DNA from: Desulfovibrio sp.
GTDB lineage: Bacteria > Desulfobacterota > Desulfovibrionia > Desulfovibrionales > Desulfovibrionaceae
Length of the DNA: 64,000 nucleotides
Direction: 5' to 3'
Assembly: GCA_016218665.1 (NCBI GenBank)
Contig: JACRDI010000021.1
Location: forward strand, 1-64,000
This document shows, piece after piece, positions 25,743 through 33,417 of the stretch. The translations under genes and the position numbers were made by a program. Below the pieces are notes generated by a model. It did not search any database. It saw nothing but the letters and a program-made list of their open reading frames with translations, and had not been told where the DNA came from. Each line of letters opens with the position of its first letter. The stretch's first letter is position 1.

Positions 25743-27007
25743 CCGAGCCGGAGAGCGGAGGATTCCGCGTCCGGCACCAGCCAATCCCGCTCGGCGTAGA
25801 GTCTTTCGGCGAATTCCCGCACCGGCTCGTCCTGCCAGGCGCCCCCGGCGCACAGGTGCCGGGCCAGGAAGGTGCGGAAACGGGCGCGCGCACCGGCCGA
25901 AGTGTCCTCGCCGGCGCGGGCGTCGTAGCTCACGCCAAGCCCGTCCGTGCCTGAGGCGAAGTCGATGAGCCCCTCCGGCAGGTGCTTTGCCGCCCCTGTC
26001 GCGAGGTAGCGCGTCAGCAGCCCCTGGGCGAACGGCCGCAGGCAGGCCACGCCGAAGTCGCAGGGCTGCGATTCCAGACAGGGCAGGCAGTCCGTCACCG
26101 CCTGCAGCACCCGGTGGCCCTGGCCGTAGGGCCCGGTCTCCGTGCACCAGGCGGAGGACAGGAACGTCGCCATTACCGGCACGCCAAGGGCGGCGGCAAG
26201 GTGCATGGTGCCCGTGTCCGGCGTCAGCAGCAGGTCCAGCCCGCCGGTCTCGGCCGCCAGCGTGGCCCAGTCCGTGCCTCCGCACAGGTTGCGGACGGCC
26301 CCGGCGTGCTTTGCGGGCAGCTCGCGCACAAGCTGGTGCGCGGCCTTGGCCTCGCCCGCGGTGCCGAAGAGCGTGACGGGCTTTCCGGCAAGTTCCGGCC
26401 ATGTTTCCAGCAGGGCGGTCGTCAGCGCGGCCAGCTCGCGCGGCGGCAGGGAGCGCCGTGATTCCCGCCCGGCCATGACCACGCCGAGCCCCCCTCCCCT
26501 GCCCTGCGCGGCCGGGTTCACGTCCTCGGCGGGCATGGGGCGCGGCAGGTGCCAGGCCCAGAAGTCGGCGATGTTCAGCCCCAGGCGGCGCATGGAGGAC
26601 CAGCGCATGGCCAGCCGGGCCCACTGGCCCACCTCCTCCTGTCCGCTGCGCCACACGTGCCCGCGCACGCAGTCGGGATCGAAAAGCGCGGCCATGCGGA
26701 AATTGAGGGGCGAAAAGTTGAGGTTGTACACCCGGCCGAAGTCCAGGGCGGACAGCTGGCGGAAGGCCGGGATGTTGGCGGCCAGCAGCGCGGCCGCCTG
26801 TTCCTGCGGGGGCAGTTTGCCCAGGCCCGTGCCGTGGGCGCACACGGGGTGGAGCACGGCCTCCGGGTAGAGCAGGCGCGCAAGCTCCGCCAGGGACCGG
26901 TCCAGGCAGAGGTGGACCTCGCCTCCGCCGGCGATGAGCGAGCGCAGCAGGCGCTTTGTCTGCACGAGGTCGCCGAAGCGTGCGAGCTGGATGACGAGTG
27001 TGCGCAT
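25727..27007 (-). CDS. Glycosyltransferase family 9 (heptosyltransferase-like)
   Basis: A 426-residue GT-B enzyme. MRTLVIQLARFGDLVQTK is the family N-terminus, and LLLTPDTGTMHLAAALGVPV carries the conserved D-[ST]-G-x-x-H-[IL]-A donor motif; CTETGPYGQGH follows as in heptosyltransferases. These transfer ADP-heptose or related sugars onto LPS core, although this one is longer than WaaC/WaaF and has an extra C-terminal region, so the sugar may differ. ATG 27007 was preferred to the track start 32 codons upstream because the conserved motif begins there. It probably shares a transcript with the CgeB-type gene. Confidence 0.85.
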   Translation of the reverse strand: MRTLVIQLARFGDLVQTKRLLRSLIAGGGEVHLCLDRSLAELARLLYPEAVLHPVCAHGTGLGKLPPQEQAAALLAANIPAFRQLSALDFGRVYNLNFSPLNFRMAALFDPDCVRGHVWRSGQEEVGQWARLAMRWSSMRRLGLNIADFWAWHLPRPMPAEDVNPAAQGRGGGLGVVMAGRESRRSLPPRELAALTTALLETWPELAGKPVTLFGTAGEAKAAHQLVRELPAKHAGAVRNLCGGTDWATLAAETGGLDLLLTPDTGTMHLAAALGVPVMATFLSSAWCTETGPYGQGHRVLQAVTDCLPCLESQPCDFGVACLRPFAQGLLTRYLATGAAKHLPEGLIDFASGTDGLGVSYDARAGEDTSAGARARFRTFLARHLCAGGAWQDEPVREFAERLYAERDWLVPDAESSALRLGVSAL

Positions 27008-27119
27008 GTGGACCCCGGATGCGAGCGGTTTCGGATATCTACCCCAGCGCGGGGGAATCTGGCAAGGAAGGCGCTCTTGGCATTTTACAGAGGCCCACGC
27101 CATTTGCTATGAGGTCGCC

Positions 27120-27797
27120 ATGCGCTGCTATCCCATGTTCGTGAGCCTTGAGGGGCGGAACTGCCTGGTGGTGGGCGCAGGCCAGGTGGGCCTGCGCAAG
27201 ATCCTCTCCCTGGCGGACTGCGGGGCCGGGCGCGTGCTGGTGCTGGAGCGCCGCGAGCCCGACGCGGCCCTGCGCGAGCTGGCCTCGCGCCCCGGCATCA
27301 GCGTGGAGCGCCGGGATTTCGCCGAGTCCGACCTGGACGGCATGTTCCTGACCATCGCCGCCACCAGCGACCCGGCCCTGAACAGCCGCATCGCGGCCCT
27401 GTGCAAGGCGCGCGGGGTGCTCTGCAACGTCATCGACGCGCCCGAACAAGGCAGCTTCATCGTGCCCTCCAGCGTGGTGCGCGGGGATCTGACCATCGCC
27501 ATCTCCACCGGGGGCAACAGCCCCGCCCTGACCAAGACCATTCGAAAAGACTTGCAGGAGAGGTTCGGGGAGGAGTACGCACAGTTTCTGCGGCTCATGG
27601 GCCGCCTGCGCCCGCACGTGCTGGAGCTTGGCGGCCCGACGAAAGACAATTCGGCCCTGTTCCGCGGGCTGGTGGGAAGCGGCCTGCTTGCCGCCCTGCG
27701 CACGGCCGACATGCGGCTGGCCGAAACCGAGCTGAAGGCGCACCTGCCCGAAGAACTGCACCATCTCATTCCGGAGTTGCTTGATGGGCTTGCCTGA
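27120..27797 (+). CDS. Precorrin-2 dehydrogenase (siroheme synthase N-terminal type)
   Basis: A 225-residue NAD-dependent enzyme that oxidises precorrin-2 to sirohydrochlorin. MFVSLEGRNCLVVGAGQVGLRKI is the Rossmann start; FLTIAATSDPALN, NVIDAPEQGSFIVPS and ISTGGNSPALTKTIR are hallmarks of the CysG-B/Met8 family. It lacks the uroporphyrinogen methyltransferase half found in fused CysG. ATG 27120 follows GAGGT; the track ORF's upstream part is discarded. It overlaps the CcsA-like gene by 14 bases and heads a tetrapyrrole block with hemA. A chelatase role is possible, as in Met8. Confidence 0.9.
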   Translation: MRCYPMFVSLEGRNCLVVGAGQVGLRKILSLADCGAGRVLVLERREPDAALRELASRPGISVERRDFAESDLDGMFLTIAATSDPALNSRIAALCKARGVLCNVIDAPEQGSFIVPSSVVRGDLTIAISTGGNSPALTKTIRKDLQERFGEEYAQFLRLMGRLRPHVLELGGPTKDNSALFRGLVGSGLLAALRTADMRLAETELKAHLPEELHHLIPELLDGLA

Positions 27798-28617
27798 AAT
27801 TCTGCCGATCCTCGTCATCGGCCTCTACTTCCTGGGCACGGCGTTCTATGTGCTGGGCTCGGCCCTGCGCAACGAGCGCATCAAGGGCATGGCCCTGAAC
27901 ATCGCCGGCACGGGCTTCGCCCTGAACGCGGTGGACCTGGCGGGCCAGCTCCTCGCGGGCGACGCGGCCGCGGCCATCACCTCGGCCCGGTTCCTGTTCA
28001 GCCTCATGGGCTTCGGCATTCTCGTCATCTTCGGCCTGTTGTGGTGGCGGCTCAGGATGCGCTTCCTCATCGTGGTGGCGCTGCCCCTCTCGCTCATCTT
28101 CTACGCCACGGCCAACGCCACCAGCGGCTTCAAGGCCAGCCTGCCGCCCATGCTCTCGGGCCTGTTCTTCTTCATGCACATCGGCACGCTGTTTTCCAGC
28201 ATGGCCCTGCTCGCCATGGCCTTTGGCGCGGGCCTGGCCTTCCTGCACCTGGAAAAGCGCATCAAGACCAAGGCCGGGCTCAAGAAATTCCAGCAGGACA
28301 TGCCCTCGCTGGACACCTTTGACCGCGTGAACCACTGGGTCATCGTCATCGGTTTCCCCCTGTACACGGTGGGGATGGTTTCGGGCTTCGTGTGGGCCTG
28401 GCTGGCGGCAAAGCGCGTGTTCTCCTTCGATCCCAAGGAGATACTGGCCCTGGTCATGCTCGGCCTGTACGCCTATCTCTTCCACCAGCGCCTGGCCTAC
28501 GGCTGGCGCGGCCGCAAGCCTGCGGTCATGGCCATGGCCGTGTTCCTGCTCATGGTGGTCTCCATGCTCGGCATCAACTTCCTGGTTCCCACAACCTTCC
28601 ACGGGTTCAAGGCATAA
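27784..28617 (+). CDS. CcsA/HemX-like cytochrome c assembly membrane protein
   Basis: A 277-residue protein with eight hydrophobic segments, of the CcsA/HemX/ResC family handling heme. The terminal HQRLAYGWRGRKPA and the DPKE before it fit the family. The tryptophan-rich heme-binding WWD motif is degraded (VWAWLAAKRVFSFDPKE), which favours a HemX-like role in heme synthesis control or assembly over full CcsA activity. ATG 27784 is seven bases after CCGGAG; the TTG just before is the track start. Its stop shares one base with the hemA ATG. Confidence 0.85.
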   Translation: MGLPEILPILVIGLYFLGTAFYVLGSALRNERIKGMALNIAGTGFALNAVDLAGQLLAGDAAAAITSARFLFSLMGFGILVIFGLLWWRLRMRFLIVVALPLSLIFYATANATSGFKASLPPMLSGLFFFMHIGTLFSSMALLAMAFGAGLAFLHLEKRIKTKAGLKKFQQDMPSLDTFDRVNHWVIVIGFPLYTVGMVSGFVWAWLAAKRVFSFDPKEILALVMLGLYAYLFHQRLAYGWRGRKPAVMAMAVFLLMVVSMLGINFLVPTTFHGFKA

Positions 28618-30020
28618 TGGACAAGAACATCTTCCTCGTCGGCCTCAACCACCGCTCCGCCGGTGTGGACGTGCGCGAAAAATTCGCCCTCACCAACGTG
28701 GCGGACTTCGAGAAGAGCCTGCTGGCCGCCTGTCCCCTGCGCGAGGTCATGGCCCTGTCCACCTGCAACCGCGTGGAGATCCTCGTGGTGGCCGACAGCG
28801 CCCGCTGCCAGGACATGGATGCGGCCGAGGCCGTGCTGGCCCACTGGGCGGCCACCTGCCAGGGCCCGCTGGACGTACTGCGCCAGCACACCTACAGGCA
28901 CCAGGGCATGGACGCGGTGACGCACCTGTTCTGCGTGGCCGCCAGCCTGGATTCCATGATCATGGGCGAGCCCCAGATTCTGGGCCAGCTGAAGAACAGC
29001 TATCGCAAGGCCGTGGAGACCGGCACCGCGCGGGTCATCATCAACCGCCTGCTGCACAAGTCCTTCTCCGTGGCCAAGCGCGTGCGGACGGAGACGGCCA
29101 TCGCCTCAAGCGCCGTGTCCATCAGCTACGCGGCCGTGGAGCTGGCCAAGAAGATCTTCGGCGAGCTCACGGGCAAGACGGCCATGCTGGTGGGAGCCGG
29201 CGAGATGGCCGAACTGGCCGCCACGCACCTGCTCGCCTCGGGCATCGAGAAGCTGTACATCTGCAACAGGACCTACGCTCGCGCCCAGGAGCTGGCCAAG
29301 ACCATGCGGGGCGAAGCCGTCTTTTTCGAGGACATGGCGGAGCGCCTCTCCGGCGTGGACATCGTCATCACCTCCACCGGTTCGCCCACGGTCATCATCC
29401 GCGCCAAGGACATCCGCGAGGTGCTCAAAAAGCGCCGCAACAGGGCCATGTTCTTCATCGACATCGCCGTCCCGCGCGACATCGACCCGGACGTGAACAG
29501 CCTGGACAACGTCTACCTCTACGACATCGACGACCTGAAGGAGGTCGTGGAGGAGAACATGAGCGCCCGCAAGAGCGAGGCGGTGAAGGCCAGGGCCATC
29601 GTCGACCTGGAGACCGAGGCCTTCGGCACCTGGATGAAGTCCCTGGCCCTGCAGCCCACCATCACGGACCTGCTGAGCCGGGCCGAGGACGTGGCCGAGC
29701 GCGAGCTGGCCAAGACCCTCAAGCGCCTGGGCCCGGTGGACGACGAGACCCGGCAGGCCCTGGAGGTGCTGGTGCGCTCCGTGGGCCGCAAGCTGCTGCA
29801 CGAGCCCATCTGCTTCCTCAAGCGCCGCACGCGTGAGGAAGGCTCCTCCGACCGCTTCATCGACGTGACCCGGCGCATATTCAATCTGGACAGCGACCCC
29901 GTGAACCCGGACGCCCACCTTGATCGCCGCTCGCCCGAGGACGACGAGCCCCTGGACTGCGAGTGCTGCCGCGACGAGGACCAGGACCGCGAGGCCGGAC
30001 ACGGCGAACCCAAGCAATAA
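28617..30020 (+). CDS. hemA: Glutamyl-tRNA reductase
   Basis: A 467-residue NADPH-dependent enzyme reducing glutamyl-tRNA to glutamate-1-semialdehyde, the first committed tetrapyrrole step. GLNHRSAGVDVREKF, the catalytic cysteine in MALSTCNRVEI, AASLDSMIMGEPQILGQ and the NADPH fold MLVGAGEMAELAA are intact. ATG 28617 overlaps the previous stop by one base. It has an acidic, cysteine-containing tail (PLDCECCRDEDQ) beyond the dimerisation domain. The neighbours indicate feeding into the siroheme and, by inference, siroheme-derived heme routes of sulfate reducers. Confidence 0.96.
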   Translation: MDKNIFLVGLNHRSAGVDVREKFALTNVADFEKSLLAACPLREVMALSTCNRVEILVVADSARCQDMDAAEAVLAHWAATCQGPLDVLRQHTYRHQGMDAVTHLFCVAASLDSMIMGEPQILGQLKNSYRKAVETGTARVIINRLLHKSFSVAKRVRTETAIASSAVSISYAAVELAKKIFGELTGKTAMLVGAGEMAELAATHLLASGIEKLYICNRTYARAQELAKTMRGEAVFFEDMAERLSGVDIVITSTGSPTVIIRAKDIREVLKKRRNRAMFFIDIAVPRDIDPDVNSLDNVYLYDIDDLKEVVEENMSARKSEAVKARAIVDLETEAFGTWMKSLALQPTITDLLSRAEDVAERELAKTLKRLGPVDDETRQALEVLVRSVGRKLLHEPICFLKRRTREEGSSDRFIDVTRRIFNLDSDPVNPDAHLDRRSPEDDEPLDCECCRDEDQDREAGHGEPKQ

Positions 30021-30028
30021 GGACCGCA

Positions 30029-30379
30029 ATGCGCTGCTATCTCATCGAGGACATCTACCCCGAGCACCTGGAGAAGATCACCGCCAGCCTGAAGGACAAG
30101 GGCTTCTCCGGCTCCCTCGACGGCATCTTCTACCTGCCCCTGCCCGAAGCGCTGCTCACCGACGTGCAGCGCGCCCACGCGGGCGAATGCGGCCCGCACA
30201 TGATGGTGCTTGAGGCCGCCATTGGCGAAAGCCTGGAGGGCGTGCTGAAGCTGGAGCTGCTGGTGCGCGCGCAGAACAAGCTGCGCTGCGAGTGCGTTGC
30301 CTACGCCACGCCCGCCCAGCGCGAGCACATCATCGACTTCCTGGACAGCTTCATCCGCCAGCTGGACATCTCGGTCTAG
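30029..30379 (+). CDS. Conserved-looking unknown protein, 116 aa
   Basis: No family recognised. The product is soluble, mixed alpha/beta and acidic, beginning MRCYLIEDIYPEHLEKI with central GPHMMVLEAAIGE and ending IDFLDSFIRQLDI. It has three cysteines, two of them in a C-E-C group (LRCECVAY), but no recognisable metal motif. ATG 30029 follows AAGGAC eight bases after the hemA stop and 16 bases precede tilS, so it is cotranscribed with both. Codon use matches its neighbours, supporting a real gene. Confidence 0.75.
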   Translation: MRCYLIEDIYPEHLEKITASLKDKGFSGSLDGIFYLPLPEALLTDVQRAHAGECGPHMMVLEAAIGESLEGVLKLELLVRAQNKLRCECVAYATPAQREHIIDFLDSFIRQLDISV

Positions 30380-30394
30380 CCGGCCGGGAACCCC

Positions 30395-31447
30395 ATGCCG
30401 CCCCTGCCGCCCAAACTCCAGGACCTGCCGCCCAAGTGGGCGAGGTTCTGCCTGGGCATTGGCAGCTTCGCCGCAGGTGAACTGGGCCAGCCCTTCACCG
30501 GCCGCTCCTGCGTGGTTGCCTGCTCCGGCGGGGCGGACTCCACGGCCCTGCTCCTCATCGCCGCCCTGCTCTGCCGCAAGGACGGCGGCACAGTAACAGC
30601 CGCGCACCTGGACCATGGCCTGCGGACCGAGTCGGGAGCGGACGCCGCCTTCGTGCGCGGACTTTGTGAAAACTGGAACATTCCCCTTGCCGAGGAGCGC
30701 GCCGACGTGGCCGGGCTGGCGCGGGCGGGGGGCACGGGGCTGGAAGAGGCCGGGCGCGCCGCCAGGTATGCCTTTTTCGAACGGGTGCGCCAGTCAGCCG
30801 GTGCGGAACTGCTCCTGCTGGGCCATCAGCTCAACGATCTGGCCGAGGACCAGCTCATGCGCCTCATGCGCGGGGCGGGCTGGCCGGCCCTGGGCGGCAT
30901 GGCGGGCTGGGATCCCCACAGGCGCGTGCTGCGCCCGCTGCTGCTCACTCCTAGAGCAAACCTTGAGGAATTCCTTAAAATTTCTGGAACGCCCTGGCGC
31001 GTGGACCTGTCAAATTTCGAGGACACGTTCACCCGCAACAGGGTGCGCAAGGACCTGCTTCCGGTGATGCAGCGCGAGAACCCGGCCTATCTGGACGCCG
31101 CGGCGCGCCTGTGGCGGCAGGGGCGCACCGACGAGACCCACTGGGAGGCAGAGGCGGCGCGCGCGCTTGCGCAGGTGCCCGCGGCCGCCAGTCCACATCG
31201 TGCGGTGCTGCTCCCGCAGGATGTGCTGCAAACCGCCCCCGCCCCCCTGCGCCTGCGGCTGTACAAGGCCATGCTGGAACGCCTGGGCCCGGGCCAGCCC
31301 CTGGCCGACGGAATCTTCCGCCTCGACGCGTTGTGGCGTGAGGGCGCGCCAGGCAAGCGGCTGCGCTTCCCCGGCGACAAGGAAGCCCGCGTGACGAAGG
31401 CAGGCTTGACCTTCCGGGTCATTGACAGGAAAAAAGAGTGCGGATAA
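30395..31447 (+). CDS. tilS: tRNA(Ile)-lysidine synthetase
   Basis: A 350-residue ATP-dependent N-type PP-loop enzyme that converts the wobble C34 of tRNA-Ile(CAU) to lysidine. The PP-loop VVACSGGADSTALLL near residue 45, AHLDHGLRTES and HQLNDLAEDQLMRL are intact; NFEDTFTRNRVRKDLLP matches the family's NxDxxxxRNxIR region. The C-terminal domain is shorter than in E. coli (about 430 residues), as in many bacteria. An AT-rich run with AGA, CTT and TCT codons lies inside (about 30950-31015), unlike its surroundings. adk follows after 52 bases that include an inverted repeat. Confidence 0.92.
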   Translation: MPPLPPKLQDLPPKWARFCLGIGSFAAGELGQPFTGRSCVVACSGGADSTALLLIAALLCRKDGGTVTAAHLDHGLRTESGADAAFVRGLCENWNIPLAEERADVAGLARAGGTGLEEAGRAARYAFFERVRQSAGAELLLLGHQLNDLAEDQLMRLMRGAGWPALGGMAGWDPHRRVLRPLLLTPRANLEEFLKISGTPWRVDLSNFEDTFTRNRVRKDLLPVMQRENPAYLDAAARLWRQGRTDETHWEAEAARALAQVPAAASPHRAVLLPQDVLQTAPAPLRLRLYKAMLERLGPGQPLADGIFRLDALWREGAPGKRLRFPGDKEARVTKAGLTFRVIDRKKECG

Positions 31448-31449
31448 GA

Positions 31450-31472
31450 GCTTGTGAATCTTTTGCACAAGC
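31450..31472 (+). repeat. Inverted repeat in the adk leader
   Basis: GCTTGTG-AATCTTTTG-CACAAGC has perfect 7-bp arms, lying just after the tilS stop and 27 bases before the adk ATG. It could be an operator or an mRNA hairpin; a short CTTTTG run lies in the loop, so it is not a normal terminator. Confidence 0.45.
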
Positions 31473-31499
31473 AAAGAGCAATTCCCATCAGGAGGCACA

Positions 31500-32168
31500 A
31501 TGAATATTCTTATTTTCGGACCCAACGGCAGCGGCAAGGGCACCCAGGGCGCCCTGGTGAAAGCCAAGTACAACCTGGACCACATCGAGTCCGGCGCCAT
31601 CTTCCGCAAGCACATCGGCGGCGGCACCGAGCTCGGCATGAAGGCCAAGGAGTACATCAACCGCGGCGAGCTGGTGCCCGACGACATCACCATTCCCATG
31701 GTCCTCGACGTGCTCAAGGGCTCCAGCGCCAACGGCTGGCTGCTTGACGGCTTCCCCCGCTCCCTGGTCCAGGCCGAGAAGCTTTGGGAAGCCCTGCAGA
31801 AGGACGGCGTGAAGCTCGACTTCGTCATCGAGATCCTGCTGCCCCGCCAGGTGGCCAAGAACCGCATCATGGGCCGCCGCCTCTGCGCCACTGACAACAA
31901 CCACCCGAACAACATCTTCATCGACGCCATCAAGCCCAACGGCGACGTGTGCCGCGTCTGCGGCGGCGCCCTTTCCGCCCGCGCCGACGACCAGGACGAG
32001 GGCGCCATCGACAAGCGCCACGACATCTACTACGACGACAAGACCGGCACCCTGGCCGCCGCCTACTTCTACAAGGCCCTGGCCGCCAAGGGCGCCTGCA
32101 AGTACATCGAGCTCAACGGCGAAGGCTCCATCGACTCCATCAAGAAGACCCTGATGGACCAGCTGTAA
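31500..32168 (+). CDS. adk: Adenylate kinase with Cys/His metal site
   Basis: A 222-residue enzyme interconverting ATP + AMP and 2 ADP. P-loop FGPNGSGKGTQ, AMP-binding GWLLDGFPRS, and a LID containing C129, H135 and a CRVCGG pair. In Desulfovibrio gigas adenylate kinase, Cys/His/Cys/Cys LID ligands bind zinc, cobalt or iron; this LID matches that pattern, with CATDNNH placed identically, although I count the last pair at 151 and 154. A strong AGGAGG precedes ATG 31500. A terminator closes the gene. Its LID is distinct from zinc-type Gram-positive kinases, supporting the sulfate-reducer assignment. Confidence 0.94.
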   Translation: MNILIFGPNGSGKGTQGALVKAKYNLDHIESGAIFRKHIGGGTELGMKAKEYINRGELVPDDITIPMVLDVLKGSSANGWLLDGFPRSLVQAEKLWEALQKDGVKLDFVIEILLPRQVAKNRIMGRRLCATDNNHPNNIFIDAIKPNGDVCRVCGGALSARADDQDEGAIDKRHDIYYDDKTGTLAAAYFYKALAAKGACKYIELNGEGSIDSIKKTLMDQL

Positions 32169-32190
32169 GCCGCACACCGCAGCCAACAGC

Positions 32191-32224
32191 AAGGCCCCTT
32201 CCGTACGGAGGGGGCCTTTTTCTT
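32191..32224 (+). terminator. Rho-independent terminator after adk
   Basis: An 11-bp GC-rich stem (GGCCCCTTCCG against CGGAGGGGGCC, loop GTAC) is preceded by AA and followed by TTTTTCTTT. It is convergent with the secF terminator. Confidence 0.92.
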
Positions 32225-32259
32225 TGCCAACGGCCAGGAGGCGGAGGCGCGCGCGGCGC

Positions 32260-32294
32260 AAAAAAAGCCCCCCTTCCTCGCGGAAAGGGGGCTT
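32260..32294 (-). terminator. Rho-independent terminator after secF
   Basis: On the minus strand AAGCCCCC...GGGGGGCTT forms a stem with one mismatch around GCGA, followed by seven T. It ends the secD-secF unit. Confidence 0.9.
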
Positions 32295-32316
32295 GCGAAC
32301 GCGTGGGCGGAGAAGC

Positions 32317-33408
32317 CTAGGCCTTGGCCTTGGCCGTCTTGATGGCCCCGGTCTGGGGGGTGCCGTGGTCCTCCGGCGGGGTGAGGGTGGCGATGACAGG
32401 CGCGGCCACGTAGATGGACGAGAAGGTGCCCACCACGATGCCGATGAGCATGGCCAGGGCGAAGTCGTGGATGACCTGGCCGCCGAAGATGTACAGGCTC
32501 AACACGGACAGGAAGGCCAGGCCCGAGGTGAGCGTGGTGCGCGAGAGGGTCTGGTTCACGCTGCGGTTGATGATCTGGTTCAGGGTCTCGTCCGTCCTCT
32601 GGCCGCGAATTTCGCGGATGCGGTCGTAGACGATGATGGTGTCGTTCAGCGAGAAGCCGATGAGGGTCAGCAGCGCGGCGATGATGGTGAGGTCGAACTC
32701 CTTGTTCATGATGGAGAAGATGCCCACCGTCACCATGACATCGTGTATGAGCGCGGCGATGGCCCCCAGCGCGTAGTTGAGCTTGAGCACGAAGCACAGC
32801 ACCAGCGTTATGGCCAGCGCGCCGAAGACCAGCCATATCTGCGGGGCGTTGATGTACTGCAGGGCCGTCATGCCGGCGAAGAGCCCCGCGGCCATGAGGC
32901 CGGCGGCCATCCAGCGGTGCTCGAAGCGGCCGGAGATGTAGATGGCGATGAGCAGGATGGCGTAGTACATGGCCTCCAGCGCCTTGCCGCGCAGATCCTC
33001 GCCCACCTTGGGGCCGACCATCTCGATGCGCTTGAAGGCGTACTTGGTCCCGGCGAAGTCCTTGTTCAGCGCGGCGGTGACGGTCTTCTGCACCGCGTCG
33101 CTGGTCTCGTCCGTGGTGCTGGTGCGGATGAGGAAGTCGTTGTCCTTGTCCTGGCCCATCTGCTGCACCACCAGACCGGGCAGGTTCGTGGCCTCCAGCG
33201 ATTTCTTGAGGTCGTCGAGCTTGGTCGGCGCCTCGAACTTGGCCTGGATGATGACGCCGCCCGCGAAGTCGATGCCGTAGCGGGGGCCGCCCTTCATGCC
33301 CAGGGACACGAGGCCTATGACGATCATCAGTGCGGACAGCGCGAAGGCGTAGAAGCGCAGGCCGATGAAGTCGATCTTGGTGTCGGGTTTGATGAAGTGG
33401 AAGCTCAT
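32317..33408 (-). CDS. secF: Protein translocase subunit SecF
   Basis: A 363-residue inner-membrane subunit that, with SecD, uses the proton-motive force to finish Sec-dependent export. The N-terminal FYAFALSALMIVIGLVSL segment, RYGIDFAGGVIIQ, a periplasmic domain, then five membrane segments including GFSLNDTIIVYDRIRE, the conserved RND-type motif, are present. A lysine-rich tail ends the protein. The gene follows secD by nine bases, with GGAG before ATG 33408. Terminator downstream. Confidence 0.96.
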   Translation of the reverse strand: MSFHFIKPDTKIDFIGLRFYAFALSALMIVIGLVSLGMKGGPRYGIDFAGGVIIQAKFEAPTKLDDLKKSLEATNLPGLVVQQMGQDKDNDFLIRTSTTDETSDAVQKTVTAALNKDFAGTKYAFKRIEMVGPKVGEDLRGKALEAMYYAILLIAIYISGRFEHRWMAAGLMAAGLFAGMTALQYINAPQIWLVFGALAITLVLCFVLKLNYALGAIAALIHDVMVTVGIFSIMNKEFDLTIIAALLTLIGFSLNDTIIVYDRIREIRGQRTDETLNQIINRSVNQTLSRTTLTSGLAFLSVLSLYIFGGQVIHDFALAMLIGIVVGTFSSIYVAAPVIATLTPPEDHGTPQTGAIKTAKAKA

Positions 33409-33417
33409 GGCGTCTCC

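Noticed and set aside
27040-27080. Possible sigma54 promoter (TGGCA...GC) before the precorrin-2 dehydrogenase gene
   Set aside because: The -12 element does not match TTGC and spacing is forced.
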